A DNA stretch of 64,000 bases from Diphasiastrum complanatum (GCA_029204225.1 MU832034.1:26497-90496), one strand, 5' to 3'; shown: positions 9,291 to 22,051, counted from the stretch's first letter. Numbers and translations: made by a program. The notes: generated by a model not told the origin, from the letters alone.

Positions 9291-12240
9291 CTGATGGTAG
9301 TTCTTTGCCGATGTGCTCTAACATTTGCCATCGTAGCTTGTTCAAAAAGGGCTGTGGGCCATAATAATGGAGCCTGTTCTGGAGGAAGCCATGCGTTTGC
9401 CAGTATGTCGACATGAAGGGCGCTTGTCATGGCCACAAGGTAATAAAGTAGGGCCATGTTGAGGTGATCCATCTTGGTGACCAAGAGCTTATTAATATCC
9501 AACCGAATGGGAGGTAATGAGTGATCCCAATGAGTTGCCAAGGGTGCCAAGAAGGCGATAAGGCTGCAATTGTCGGCGAAATAGTGCACATCCCTATTTG
9601 GACACCGATGGTACCGCTTGTAAAATTGGCTGCAATTCGAAATTAGATCGCAAGCCAGATCTTTTATTTGTACATACTCTATAAGCATAAAACATTAGAT
9701 CTTGTTGGTCGTGAACTCTGGTGTGAAAGGTTCACGCATTTAGAGGAGGTTGAAATGGAAGAAGGTGGAAGGGGGGAAATGTTAGAATGTGGAGGAGATG
9801 AGGGGTTAGATTGTTCTGTCTCCCTTTCTTCCTGTGCATCTAGCCCTTGTTGTTGGTCTTGAATTTGATTGCCTATGGTTGCATTTGCAGAACCGTCAAA
9901 GTATTGCCCTAAGCATGCTCCGTCGTCTCCCTGATCATCTCGTGGTTGTGGACGAATATGAAATCGTTGGTGCTGGTCATGATCCGGAGGTGGTACTTCT
10001 TGTAGTTTCTTGAGCTGCTCATCCAGGCATTGGATCTGATTTTTGAGGGCAACCATTTGCGATGTGGTATGTTGTTGTAGTTGCTGCGCCTCAGCTTGGA
10101 CTACCTTTAGCTTTCGTCCCAGTTGTTGGTATGTTGAATGTGGAATTACTGCCTTCCGAGATAAGAAGTGGAGCAAATTGTTGAAAATCAATGTAACTGA
10201 TTTGTCCCATCATAGGAATACGTAATTCTTGGCTGGAAGTCATTTCGGCATCCAAGCGTTGCTGGAGTTGGCTTAGTTGTGTGTCCTTCTGGTTGACTTT
10301 TGCTTGAATCTGGTCCATTCGCTCTTGCATTGCATCCATCTAGTGAATTGTTCATCCTGACATGCACGTTCTGCTTGTTCATTGGCTTCTTTCATTGCTT
10401 GTGTTGCATCCTGGAGTTTTCTGGTCAGCACAAAATTTTCTTGCAACGTTGTGCCCTAGAAGGATTGGTAATCTGCAATGGACTGGGCAAGGTAAGTCTG
10501 TGTGTCGTGATTAGCTCAAATTGACTTTTGCACTAAAGGAGGGAGTTGCTCCCAAGGACCCAAGAAAGGAAGGGGTTCATTGGCATCTGGGTATTGTGGT
10601 GGAACATTAGTAAATGAAGGGAAATGAGTGAATTGAGGGGCGTAGGTGTTGTGTTTTGTGGTGGTAGTTGTGAAGAGCTAGGTTGATTGTGGATAGGAAA
10701 ACTGGTCGAGGGTTGAGTGGCGATAGAATGTGTGGAAGAAATGATGGTAACGATAGTTTGTAGGAGTTGAGCGACGAAAGAATCATAATCAAAGTTAAAA
10801 TCAAATGCGGAAGAGGTGTTAGTAGTGACGATGGGAGATGGTGATTTTGGGGTGGGGGATGGTAAAGAAACAGAAATGGTGATTGGAGGGGAGGAAGTAG
10901 TGGTTGTGATGGAGGGTGAAATGGACGAAGAAACTACAGTGATGGTGGTGGCCGTCGTGGCAGCGACATGCCTTGATCCAGAGAAGTTGATGCTAAAGCT
11001 GGTTGCCATGTAGCTTGACCCGCTGCGGTTGGAACTATAGTTGGAGAGGTCGAGCTGGTGAGAATTGTCGCTAGCTGAGCAAAGTACTGGGCCACTAAGG
11101 TGTGGTAAAACATGACCGAGTCATCTCCCACAAAGCTATCACCTCCTAAATCTGTTGCCTCTACATCTTGTATGTCTAGTTGTTGTAGAGCTGCTTCACC
11201 TATTCCATCATCTTCTGGAGACTTGTCGGCTTTGCTGGCTTTCCTGCGACGCATGAGTCTTGTAGGTGATGCGCCCTCTGGTAGCAGTCGCTTGAAAGTC
11301 TATGCTCGCTGGGTGGCTTGGTGCCGCACATGTGGATATTTTTCTTGTATTTTGGTGATGCACTGTGCACACTGGGCCCCTAGTTGGCGGTTGAGGACCA
11401 TGGCGAGGATGTTCCCCACCTTGGTAACTACCTTTTTTGCCTTCAAAGCCGTGTGGAGCTTCTTTGTCAGCTTGTCCGCCCAGTTATAATGCTGGAGTCC
11501 ATATTTTCCCATGGCGAATGATACAATGAATAAATCGCTGGGGGAAATTCAGTCCATCCTGGGTTGTTGGACTTCAATGAACATGTGCATTAGCTCTGTC
11601 ACTTTCCTTAGCTCCTTGTCTTGGATACACTTGATAGCATAGTCGTCGTGGGTGAAAAGTGTGGTGGACCCATCTTCGATGAGGAGGCGCAGCAGGTAGG
11701 TGTGATCATATGCTATGCCCTTCCCATGAATGGTCGCATTTTCATTAGGGAATCCAAACGCCTGGATCACTGAAATATCCAATGGAATGATATGTTCGTG
11801 CTGGCCGGATGGAATGTAGAAAGACTCAGCATCAAAAGTGGAGTACGCTGCTCGTACCAGGCATTTCCATTGTTGTTTAGTATATGCAAGAAAATGTATG
11901 TTTAGCTTGGCCAAGAAATCTCGAGTGGATTGCTGCCAAATCTAGAATAGTGACTAGGTGGATTTTGGCTGTGAACCACGTAGCATAGGAGGTCACTTAA
12001 AAATGGATTTTGGTTGCCAAACTGACACCATGGTGTGACATGGCAAGCAAAGCGATCGCAAGTATGGGCTTGTGTAAACACATTGGAGAGAGTGCAAACT
12101 GAAATTCTGATTGAAATTTTTTGAAATTTTTGGTAGAGTCTCTCCAGCTTACCCGTAGAATGAATTTGCACAAGGAAATTTGTAGCCTTTTTGGGGTCTA
12201 AAAGTCTTGGAATTCGCCAACCTGATAGAGAAATCGCCAA
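9291..12240 (-). pseudogene. Unrecognised coiled-coil protein family, copy A (decayed)
   Basis: I do not recognise this family. Reading 12,240 to 9,291 on the minus strand gives four parts. The N-terminal block (12,240-11,300) contains QQWKCLVRAAYSTFDAESF, HEHIIPLDISVIQAFGF and WADKLTKKLHTALKAKK. An acidic, then Ser/Thr/Pro-rich linker follows (11,250-10,540). Next is a Gln-rich coiled coil (10,500-9,960; e.g. QDATQAMKEANEQAERA, MDQIQAKVNQKDTQLSQLQQ). The C-terminal block (9,690-9,300) contains LAPLATHWDHSLPPIRL and MALLYYLVAMTSALHVDILA. Several frameshifts and stops break it (near 11,930, 11,545, 10,460, 10,340 and 9,690), so it is a pseudogene or has unrecognised introns. The C block and coiled coil recur, diverged, at 28,933-30,488. 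Repetition inside retrotransposon debris suggests a mobile-element protein; that is inference. Confidence 0.6.
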
Positions 12241-14660
12241 AAAATTCTAAGACCTTCTGTACAGATAATATCTAATTGGCCTAAAAAGGTCCATTATAGT
12301 ACCGGCGACTTTTGTCTGGGACAAAAATCACAATTTTTGAAGCATTTTGTCAAGAATTGATGAATTTTCACTGTATTCGCAATGTGGACCTGATTTCTGG
12401 TTGGACCAAACTCGCCTAGTGATAGATGTGTTCTAATTGATCAAGAGAAGGATGGAAAATTTTGTTTGATATTTTTTGATGCTATTGATGTAGTTTCCTA
12501 GCAATTGATCCATTTTTCTAGAATATTGGAAAATCTGATCAAGATAGATCTGAAAACTGATTTATGGATGGAGATCTAGAAAATGGAGATCGATCAAGAT
12601 AGATTTGGACTTGTTTGATAGACCTAAAGTGAATGGAGGTTGGATCAAGATAGATCGTGCATTCATTTTATCTAGTCGACTGATCCCTATAATGAGATTG
12701 GTTCTAGAAGGAAATAGATGCAAAAAAACACACACAGGATGAAAAATAAAGCAAGAAATACACACACATGTACAGGACGACAAGGGGACGGGTACATGCA
12801 GGCAACACATAGGACGACAAATGTGATCAGTACATTTCAAGATAGAAGGAGTGCTCATGATACTGTCTAAGTCAACTCCCATTCACTATAGAATGTAAGG
12901 GGATTCCATCAAGTATTTTAAGCAAGCATATTGTTACGGCCATATTCAGCTAAGGACATGCAATAGTCCTAATATAGTAGACCGGCCCTCCAATGTCTGA
13001 GATTATTGGTCATGCCTAGATTTTATTCCATGTTGAGGCTTGTTGGTGACTAATGACCTTGAGAGGACCCAGACACTCTAATTGAGACATATGGAGTAGT
13101 GCACATACATGTGAAAGTTATAGGCAGGAGGAATGCATGAAGAGATGTGAGCTATTTATAGTTGACCTACATGGGGATTGCATGGGCTCATGCACAGGAT
13201 CCTACTCTCTATATATTGAGGTAGAGATTATTTCGTCAATGACTTTCGGTCTAGGTTACCAGTAGAGCTCTTCTCCTCTTGCTATCACATGGCATGGCTT
13301 GGGGGCTAGATCTAGGAGGTATCTCTAGGAGGGATCTAGGTTTGGTTGTGTGGTTTTGCTCCATTGTCTCTCTTGTGTTTTCTTATCCTCATCTTAATTG
13401 GGCTCGGATAGAGAGAGAAACCACCAATGTGACTAGAACTCAAAATCTCATTGATCTCCAAAAACTCAATACAATAATGAAGTGGATCATCCTACATGTA
13501 GTATCTCAAGGTAGTCCATCTTCTAATTCTATTGCACCCCCTTTTTAACACCTCTCACATCCTATTGGATGAGTGACTCAATATCCCTTGATTTTGATTG
13601 GACCCTTCTACCAAATCTCTCACTTATGATTGGACCCTTGACTCTTTGCCAACACATAGGGCACATCACTCAAATCTAATCTAGACACTTGTAGACAACC
13701 TAACTAGCTCAAGCCATGTCATAATTGACTTTTGGCCTAATGATGATAAAACATGTGTACTTGACTATTTGACCTCTAAAGCCAAAATTGGCCCTATCAA
13801 CTAGTGACACCAAGATGCTTGACTAACAATCTTTATGACACCCAACATGATTAATCTATTTTAACTATTTTCCATATGTGGGAATATGCTCCACACGTGT
13901 GAGACTTGCTCACAAACTAGAAACATAAAATTACCAAGCTAGATTTTTGCCAATTTTTCACAATTGTCAACATGTGCCTTTAATATAATCGTATTTGATT
14001 TTCGAACTGGATGTAAATCTTAGAGCAGGAGCTTCCATCTCTAACTTATTGAAGAAATCAATTTGTGCAGTTGCAACTTGAAGTTCTTCCGAAGTACTTG
14101 GCAATAAATGACTTCCCATAGCATAATCTTGGATTCACTTCCAATATTCTTCTCTTAGTTTTTGAAAATGTTCAAGTCATTGTGCTCTTTCTCTGGCTTT
14201 ACGATCTACATTTGACATTCATTTCAAAGATATTTCTTCAAACTCCAATATACAATAACAACTATCTCTATTGATGACACCAAAAAAATGAGCATATGCA
14301 TGCTCATGTTAAATATGAGATTTTAACGTAGAATATAGGATTATCGTTTCCACAAAGATAGATATATTATATTGATAACGTGACACAATATATCAACATG
14401 ACAATGGAACCTTTGCATAGGACTATAATATGAGCACAATGTTGCAAGATTATGTCCACTCTAGAGTAAAAATTGATTCAAGTGATTTTCAAAAGTATAG
14501 GTGTCAACAATCTCTGAGGACGTTAAAAAGAAAATCATTATTGAATATGGTTTGAATAATGATAGGCTTTTATTACATTTAAATTTGGGTAGCACGTAGT
14601 TATGAAACACTCCAAAAGAGTCCCAATGCCAAAAGGTAAATATAGTGAAGACCAAACAGG
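12241..14660. other. No gene seen; AT-rich, possible element leader/LTR remains
   Basis: No convincing coding frame. Short words recur (GATCAAGATAGAT at about 12,530-12,650) and stop codons are dense in all frames. The part just before the unrecognised copy A (12,250-12,700) may be its 5' non-coding region. Confidence 0.4.
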
Positions 14661-14666
14661 GCATGG

Positions 14667-15273
14667 TTAGACATGATCAAAGGAAGACCAATTATTCTTT
14701 AGAAAATCAATTTCCAAATAATAATTGAGTACATTTTCTTCATCCTCCTCCGGAATTGCATCGTCCATAGCATTTTGCAAGAGTGCATACTCATTATGGC
14801 ATTTCAACTCATGTATGATTCGTTTAGGTAGACCTGACAAAAACCACATAATCACGGCATTTTCGTTAATCAGCTCAGGTTCGCACTCAGATCTGAGGTG
14901 TTTCACCCGTTCAATGTAATCTTGAACCATTTATGGCTTTCCCATTTTAATTTACTTAAAAGTAGAAAAGGGTCTTCCATAAACTTCCGAGGTCTGAACC
15001 GTGTGATAAGGGCTTTTTAACAACCTCCCAATTTGTACGCTCAGTTTCATCTTGATTATAGTATCAATGTTGTGTTGCACCTGTTAAGGCCATGGCAAAA
15101 AGTTTAAGTTTATCTTGAGGGAAAATTTCACCATAGACTTCATAGGATTCAGCATAGATCTGAAGAAATCTAACTGGATCTGTTAACCCATTGTATTTGG
15201 GTAGATCCAAACGGGATGCTCTTCTAACAATAATAGGATTGACTTCCTGAGGAGCACCTCCAGGGGCAGCCAT
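14667..15273 (-). pseudogene. Ty3/gypsy gag fragment (copy 1)
   Basis: The start MAAPGGAPQEVNPIIVRRAS leads into RLDLPKYNGLTDPVRFLQIY and FPQDKLKLFAMALTGATQHW, a retrotransposon gag pattern of gypsy type. After stops and frameshifts (about 15,060-14,930) it resumes as VQDYIERVKHLRSECEPELI and GLPKRIIHELKCHNEYALL, and then ends. It is homologous to the start at 45,777 (RRSSHLDIPEYNGLSNPIR). Gag builds the particle. The downstream pol part is absent. Confidence 0.75.
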
Positions 15274-16000
15274 CTTAAAAAATTGAAATCAAGCAAACAA
15301 TGAGATTGGATCTAGATTTTTCAATCAAAATTATCTCAGATCAGATCTGCTAGATCTGTTTTACTTTTTAAGAATCTAGTTTCTAAAAAAAAAAAATGAA
15401 ATTCAATCAATCGATACTTCTAAAAAATGAAAAATTTCTTAGAATCCAAATTAGAATATATCAAATTTGATCCAAATTTTGACAAAGACTTAATCTGAAA
15501 AGTCAGAACCTAAAAATAGTACTGGCAAAGGTTTCCTAGGTGAAGATTGGCTCGGCAAAGGTTCAACAGTGCTATTTTGGAAAAAAAAAAAAAACTCTCT
15601 GATGAACTTTTCTAACAATTTCTTGGAAAACAACCTTCACCGACCTCTCAAATTCAAGATTTGACACAGATAAAGTTATGGTAAATCTGGCAAAGGTTTC
15701 TGACACAAGAAAATACAGTTTTTATAGTTTGGCGAGGTGACATCAATTCAAGTGGGTAATCTTCTGTCGAATGTGGATCATAATGGTGGTCCATCTGGTA
15801 AGGCCTATACTGGTTTGTGTTGTTGTTGTTGTTTTTTTTTTTTTTTTGAAAAACAGACTCTAGATTCAAATGTGGGATAAATGGACAGTTCTCAGAGTTT
15901 GGAGTCTAGTGTCAACCAAATGTCATTGTATTCAAAAAATATAGCAATGTTTATTTTGTCTCTATGAAATCACTCTAATAGATTCTGATGATACCAAAGT
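15274..16000 (-). other. Leader of gypsy copy 1
   Basis: Non-coding region upstream of the gag start, homologous to 45,778-46,600 (shared GATTGGATCTAGATTTTTCA and GGCRAAGGTT words). It holds poly-A and poly-T runs and a TTG repeat at about 15,820-15,847. A TGGTATCA at 15,989-15,996 (minus) is only a partial primer-site match. Confidence 0.5.
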
Positions 16001-17049
16001 TAGAAGCAATTAGAATCGAACGTGGCCATGGTCGCGATAGTTTTATTCAAATTTGATAGGCATAGCCATGCATTATGAGAAGGATTATTCCGCAGAGCCC
16101 AATAGCGCATCCATAGAATACAGCCATTTCTCTATTGAGCATATTTTCCTTCTTCCAAAAGTCCTTTCACCATATGGAATTGAAATTATCTAGATGAGAA
16201 ATTCATTGCTCTATCAAATTCATATAAACTATAAAATAAAATCAACATTCCTCACTATAGAGCAATGTACGGACAAAAAAAGATGCATCAAGAATTTGAT
16301 AGCCTGTCCAATCAAAAAAGATACTAGGGAAGAAGACTACTAAATGTCTTGTTGTATGTATTTTGTCAACCCATGCAAAACTAGAAGCTACTAGAGGCAA
16401 TCATCCATTTCATTAATCTCTTCTTCGTTGATTTTATATAATCTCTTCTTCGTTGATTTTATAAAATTTATGGGATGAACTTGTAGATCAAAGGCTCATT
16501 CATAGAAGATTTGCCACAAGCTTATCCTACAATAAAAAGTCAAAGCAGATGTTGAGACAGAAGAAAATGGTCAACAATGAATGGTTGATGATGAGAACTA
16601 TACATGAGAAAAGTTATTCTTACATTAAAGGTAGCCAAAAATTTGTAGCATCTGTCAAGGGATTCATGGAGCATGACACTTGATGGAGTATCACATGGTC
16701 TTCATTTTTTAGGGCAAAAATGCTTAAATAGGAGGAGTACCATGTACTACATGTAATTAGTCCACGAGCTTAATAATCGGAGTGCTAAATATAGCCATGG
16801 AGCTAAATTGAACTAGAATTAATCAATAGGATAGTTAATGAGATGGCTTGCACAACTGTGCTATATTATAAATAGCAAGAGTGTAATAATGATTGTAAGA
16901 TCCAGTTTAGCTAAATAAGGTCTCAAACTCATATTAGGGACACAAAGGACCATTATAAATAGCTAAGGTCATGCTAAATTTTGTGGCTACTCTACTTTTG
17001 TCCAATTTTGAATTTTATGTGTTTTTGGAGCTTTTCTTTGAGAGCTTTT
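16001..17049. other. No gene; contains a 25-bp tandem duplication
   Basis: No coding frame found. A 23-base word (AATCTCTTCTTCGTTGATTT and following bases) occurs twice, at 16,415 and 16,440. The right half may be Copia sequence too decayed to read. Confidence 0.5.
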
Positions 17050-17971
17050 TTGATGGTTTTTGCCAATGTATTGTTTGGATGGAATTTACATCAAATGGAT
17101 GTAAAATTAACATTCCTTAATGGAGAGTTTGAAGAAGAAGAATTTGGATGGCCATTACATCATCTGAATGTAAAATCTGCTTTTATTAATGGTACTTTAG
17201 AAGAGGTGTATATGTATCAACCTAAAGGATTTGTTCAGGAAGGACAAGAGCATAAAGTTTGTTATCTGAAGAAGACGCTTTATGACCTAGAGCAGGCACC
17301 ACATGGGTACAGTAGGACCATATTTTTTATCTACGAAAATGGTGAGAATGCATTTAGATCCTAATCCCTATATCATATACTTAGAAGATGTTATTTTTTT
17401 GGTTTCTTTCTATGTTGATGACTTGACTATCACGGGAAATAATCAAGATGTAGTGAAAATGGTCAAGATAGATCTTCAAAATCAATTTGAAATGACTAAT
17501 CTTAACCTAATGCATTGTTGTCTTGGAGTCGAAGTATGGCAAAAACGGCATGAGATACTAGGCTTAACACAGGCCAAATATGTCAAAGAGTTGCTTCACG
17601 AGTTTAGGTTATAGGATTGTAAGCTAGTGAATACTCCTATTGAGCCAAGTAAAAAGCTTTCTAAGTTTGGTGACTCTCAGCTATTTGAGTCTACTTTCGA
17701 TAGGCAACTGGTAGGAAGCTAGATGTATCTCACCACGACTAGAGACCAAACATATGTTATGTTCATGGTATTGTGAGTCAATTTATGCTAGCACCTACTG
17801 AAGAGAATTGGAGGGTTGCTAAACACATCTTGAGATATGTCAAGGGCACTTCATATTATGGTCTAGTGTACAAGGGAGAGGAGAATCTACATGAGATTTG
17901 AGGCTATATTAATGTGGATTGGGAGGTGACTATGATGATCGATGATCTACCATGGGGTATGTGTTTTTGTT
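17050..17971 (+). pseudogene. Copia reverse transcriptase fragment (element C) with duplicated motif
   Basis: Plus-strand RT starting in the palm region. It holds two successive, non-identical copies of the same motif: LHQMDVKLTFLNGEFEEE and, 23 codons later, LHHLNVKSAFINGTLEEV. YMYQPKGFVQEGQEHKVCYL follows, then a frameshift near 17,310, then FYVDDLTITGNN (active site YVDD 17,411-17,422) and AKYVKELLHEFRL. Stops begin at 17,613. The RNase H start (DYDDR, STMGYVFLFGS) ends exactly where the LTR of element A begins, so A inserted here. No LTR of element C was recognised. Confidence 0.8.
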
Positions 17972-19020
17972 TGGTAGTAATTGATGAGAAGGAATCGATC
18001 GCGAAGCTTTTGCAAAGGGACCATGATCCTCTTGCGACTCGGATGGAGTTTAGATGCGATCGCTAGACACTGCCTGCTAAATCGCTCCTACGGTCCTCCA
18101 CAGTCTAGTCAGGCATTGCTGATCTACGTTTGTAAAATTAATACAGCATTCAACATAGTTTCAACCAAGGTGTGGAATTCAAATGAACAAGAGAAACTCA
18201 GACACACAATTAACATCAGGCGCATTTGCATTCGAGACCAGACACAACAAGAAAATCATCTATATTGAGCTTTCTCTAATTTCTTCAAGCACTGCATGCA
18301 AATCTACGCAGTGCATTAGTGTGGGAGAAACACGGTTCTCTCACGAGCAATCGTCTCGCTTTACTAGCGGACAGTTGGATCTACAGATCCTAGACAGAAT
18401 TGTCTTCGCATGCAGGTGGACATGTATTCCGTATTTCGTCTTGATTGCTTACTAGCATTAGACTACTACATTACAGTGTATGTGTAATCTGTTTTATCTA
18501 TATGTTAAGTATCATCCAATAAGTATAGTCGCTCTATGTAAATCTAAGATTAGAGTGATTTAGCATCTACAACTAATCAGGGAATCACAAGAGTGGCAGA
18601 TTAGCCACGACCTAGGGAGTATCTGCTGACGTCATGCCATCATATCAGATTTTTGTACTTTTGGGTACTTGCATGATCTTTGTTGGTACTCTTTGGAGCA
18701 TGAGGGCAAAACGGGTTTCGCGACATTTTTCATGTCGTGTCGTTGGTTTCGCCTCCGTCGTAGGTTTCATTTCCATCATTGGTTTTGTTTTGCTCGTTTG
18801 CCTTTCTCTCGTACTGGACTGCAAAAGATTTTCGTGCCAGACCACAAAAGATTCTCGTTCGTGAATCTTTCGTGTTCGCGAGCCGTTCGTCTTCGTCTCC
18901 TTTGCCTTTCGTTTTCGTGAAACCTTTCGTGTTTCGTGTCTCCCGACTTTCGTGTTCGCGAACATCTTCGTCGGTTGAAAGCTAGCAAGGCTTTGTAAAC
19001 AAAAACATTTTGTTTCTTTA
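17972..19020 (-). repeat. 3' LTR of Copia element A
   Basis: About 1,050 bp. Homologous in the same orientation to 38,477-39,469 and in inverted orientation to 30,489-31,663. On the minus strand it starts TAAAGAAACAAAATG, where the sister LTRs read TGAAGAAAC. It contains repeated TTCGTGAA/TTCGCGAA words between 18,720 and 18,970. The many short ORFs here are chance. Confidence 0.8.
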
Positions 19021-19033
19021 GCTCCCTCTCAAA
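19021..19033 (-). promoter_or_regulatory. Polypurine tract of element A
   Basis: TTTGAGAGGGAGC on the minus strand, next to the LTR. Element J has TTTGAGAGGGCGC in the same place. Confidence 0.7.
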
Positions 19034-19039
19034 GCATGA

Positions 19040-19805
19040 TAGCTTTACGATCCCCAAATTGCTCCTTTGTCTCTCAAAGGGTCCTTTGTTTAGTGAAGAT
19101 GTCAGCAACCATGTCTTTCGTTCCGATAAATGTAGTTTGCAACATCTTCTTTTCAATTAGATCCCTAATCAAGTGGTACTTGATCGCAATGTGTTTCATT
19201 CTAGAATGGAACACGAGATCTTTCGTCAAGTGTATTGCAGAGGTTGTCCATCTACAAGACCAGGGGCTCGTTCCTTGTTTTGCCCAATTCATCCAAGAAC
19301 TGCCTTAGCCAGATTATCTCGCTGGACATCTTTGCTGCTGCAACATATTCTGCTTCACAGGATGACTGGGCTACAACGATCTGTTTCTTGCTGACCTAGA
19401 GAACTGTTGCTCCTGATGCGATGGTGTATCCTCCCGAGATGCTTTTACAATCGTCCTTGAGAGATGCCCAGCTAGCATCGCTGTAGGAAAGTATCATGAA
19501 ACCTGCACCACGACAATAACACAAGCCATAATCCCTCGTTAATTTAAGATATTGCAAAATGCGTTTTGCAATCTTCCAATGTGTCGAGCCTGGATTCGTG
19601 TAGAATTGGCTCATCTTGAATACTGCATAAGCAATATTAGGACATGTGTTGTCAGCAAGGTACATCAGTGATCCTATCAGCTTCTTGTAAGGTGTGAGCT
19701 GCAATTGTTCTCCCTCTTCCTCAATCTTTGGACAGTCGTCGCTTGTCAACATTGTCCCTGCGAGCATTGGAGTGTTCGCACCTTTGCAGTTCAGCATACA
19801 ACATG
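19040..19805 (-). pseudogene. Copia RT end-RNase H (element A)
   Basis: The minus strand reads MLNCKGANTPMLAG, TPYKKLIGSLMYLADNT and FYTNPGSTHWKIAKRILQYL. The RNase H motifs follow: SYSDASWASLKDD (Asp), CEAEYVAA (Glu) and a degraded MDN. The C terminus is HIAIKYHLIRDLIEKKMLQ. A stop at about 19,395 (IASGATVL*) and frameshifts disable it. RNase H removes the RNA strand after reverse transcription. The element is truncated upstream at about 19,805, where element D begins. Confidence 0.85.
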
Positions 19806-22051
19806 AACTAGAGTAGGTGAATATGAGTATCAAACCTAATAAGTCCAGCCTTCTTGAGCTCATAACAAACCTCAATAAGCTCACCAATAAGACCTCCCTT
19901 GCATTGAAGAAATTGCCTCTCGATTTGTTCCATGTAGTCTTCTCTAACCAACCTTTTGCCATCTCGATCATGAGTGATCAATTCACAATCATAGAATCCT
20001 TTGAGTTGATAAAGAGATGTGAGATCCATGCCTTGGATCTTCCCAAGAACAAATCTTCCATTGCTCTTTCCTTCATAAGACTCCCTCTTAATGATTGCAT
20101 CATAAGAAGTAGAAACCTCAAAGACATTAGAAGCCATGAAAAAAATGATTAGTACCTTTGACATAAGGATGATTGAAGTACTCTCTTTCTTCAAACAAGA
20201 ACTTCTATTCAATGTTTTAGGTAATGAATCATATGATAATGATTCCTCCTCACTATCATTCACAATGACATCATTCAAAGTACATCTTACTTTGAACTCT
20301 TCACATACTTCTCTTCTTCTTGACTTGTGACTATCTCCCTCACTAAGTCTCTTGATAGAACCATTTGATCTACTCTCTTTATGAAGACATGTGACTCCAC
20401 TTGCTGGAAAAATGACTTTCTTGGACTCATCAAAAAAGAATGTAGAAGAACCACCTCCTTCATGCATGCACCTAGCAACATCTTTTGACATATGATCAAA
20501 GAAATCATTAACAACAATCTTTTCCAAGAAGAACCTTCACCTCCATTGATGAAGTTAGCTCTTTCCTTACCTTTTGCATGCTTGCACTTGCCATGAAGAA
20601 CCATTGAAACACTATCATTATCCTCAAGACTAGCCAAGTTAGCACAAAGATGAACATCTCCAAGAAGCATATTAGATCTTGACCTAGATCTAGCATAAGG
20701 AAGCTTGTTAGACTTTGCATAAGATCCACCAATCTTATTGATGCTAAAAGGTAACTTTGGAAAGTTGAGACCAATCTCCTTTTCCATTCCATCCTTTTTG
20801 CTAGCCATAACAAAAGCATCAAGCTTGAAAAGTCTACCTTGTCTATTGCCCTTGGCAACCAAGATTTTTTCCTTTGTAATGAAACAAGCATCACCACCAA
20901 ACTTTACCATGTATCCTTTCTCTATCATTTGACCAACACTTAGCAAATTCTTTGAAAGTGAAGGAATGTAAAGAACACCATCAAGTCTTGCTTTCCTATT
21001 ATTAGAGAGACAAATAGGAATTGAACCAATACCTTCAATCACACACTCACCACCATTGGCCATGTGAATTGCTTTCTTGGCTCCATCATAAGTGACCAAA
21101 GAAGTAAAGAACTCCTTGTGACTAGTCATGTGTGAGCTAGCTCCACTATCAATCCACCATGAATCTTTGTCACCTTCACTTGATATTGGACTTGATGAAC
21201 ACATCAAAAGAGAATCACCACCACCTAGACCCTCATCATTAGTAGTAAAGTTGATTTGCTTGCTACCTTCATCTCTTTGCTCCTTCAAACATTCATTTGC
21301 AAAATGCCCTTTGATTCCACAATAAAAGCATTTCAACTTAGACTTATCTTTCTTATTACCAAAAGAGGAACTATCACCTTGATCTTGCCCTTTAGACCAC
21401 TTGCCTTTGCCTTTGCCCTTGAACTTGCCTTTGATGAACATAGCATCCTCTTCATAATGAGATGTCGATGTAGATCCACCTCCTCTTGATTGAAGCCTAT
21501 AATCCTCATTCACCAAGATCTCTTGCAAATCCACAATACTTGGCAAAGTCTTTTGAATAGCAAAACTTTGAACAAGATTAGCATGATCATCCAACAAGCC
21601 ATTAAGTATAACTTGAACAAGCTCTACCTCCTTAATGCTTTCATCAATACATGCTAACTCATCATTGAATGCCTTAACCCTCAAAACAAAAGCATGAGTA
21701 CTCTCCTCCTTCTTTTGCAAACTTTGAAAGATTTGCCTCCTAAGAGTAAGCACTCTTGATGTAGACTTGGATTCATAAAGCTTCCCAAGCCTCCAAAGAT
21801 GATGTGCACTTACCAACTTCTTTGAGAAGTTCATTGGTAGCATTCATCTTGATCAAGTGTAGAGATTTCTTTGCTCTCTTGTCATACCTCACTTGATCTT
21901 GTTGAGTTGCTGGTCTCTCCTCCAAACCTACAACAATCTGCATCAACTCATTCATCTCCAATAAGGACTCCATCCTCACCTTCCAAGTAGAATAGTTGAT
22001 TGAGGTAAGCCTATCATTGCTCTCCAACATAAATCCACCACTTGTAGCCAT
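19806..22051 (-). pseudogene. Copia gag-protease plus unknown region (element D)
   Basis: Begins MATSGGFMLESNDRLTS (start 22,051). The gag has YSTWKVRMESLLEMNELMQI and LTLRRQIFQSLQKKEES, a Lys/Gly-rich stretch (KGKFKGKGKGKWSKGQ), a perfect CCHC knuckle (C-FY-C-GIKG-H-FANE-C) and a protease motif WIDSGASSHMTS. It then has the pre-integrase start (LDGVLYIPSLSKNLLSVGQM). Instead of the HxxxH-CxxC region and the integrase core, about 400 codons of unknown sequence follow (e.g. NKLPYARSRSRSNMLLG; then, after a frameshift near 20,527, KKIVVNDFFDHMSKDVARCM and GKIQGMDLTSLYQLKGFYD). It also has a frameshift at about 21,800. It is either a derivative with a replaced pol or an unrecognised polyprotein. 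Confidence 0.75.

Noticed and set aside
10816-11013. Plus-strand Gly/Val/Glu-rich frame
   Set aside because: Antisense of the Ser/Thr/Pro-rich linker of the unrecognised coiled-coil copy A.
15989-15996. TGGTATCA as primer-binding site of gypsy copy 1
   Set aside because: Only 8 bases match and the following TCAGAATC does not; no LTR end was recognised beside it.
18634-18985. Several overlapping open frames on both strands
   Set aside because: They lie wholly in the element A LTR and come from the repeated TTCG words.
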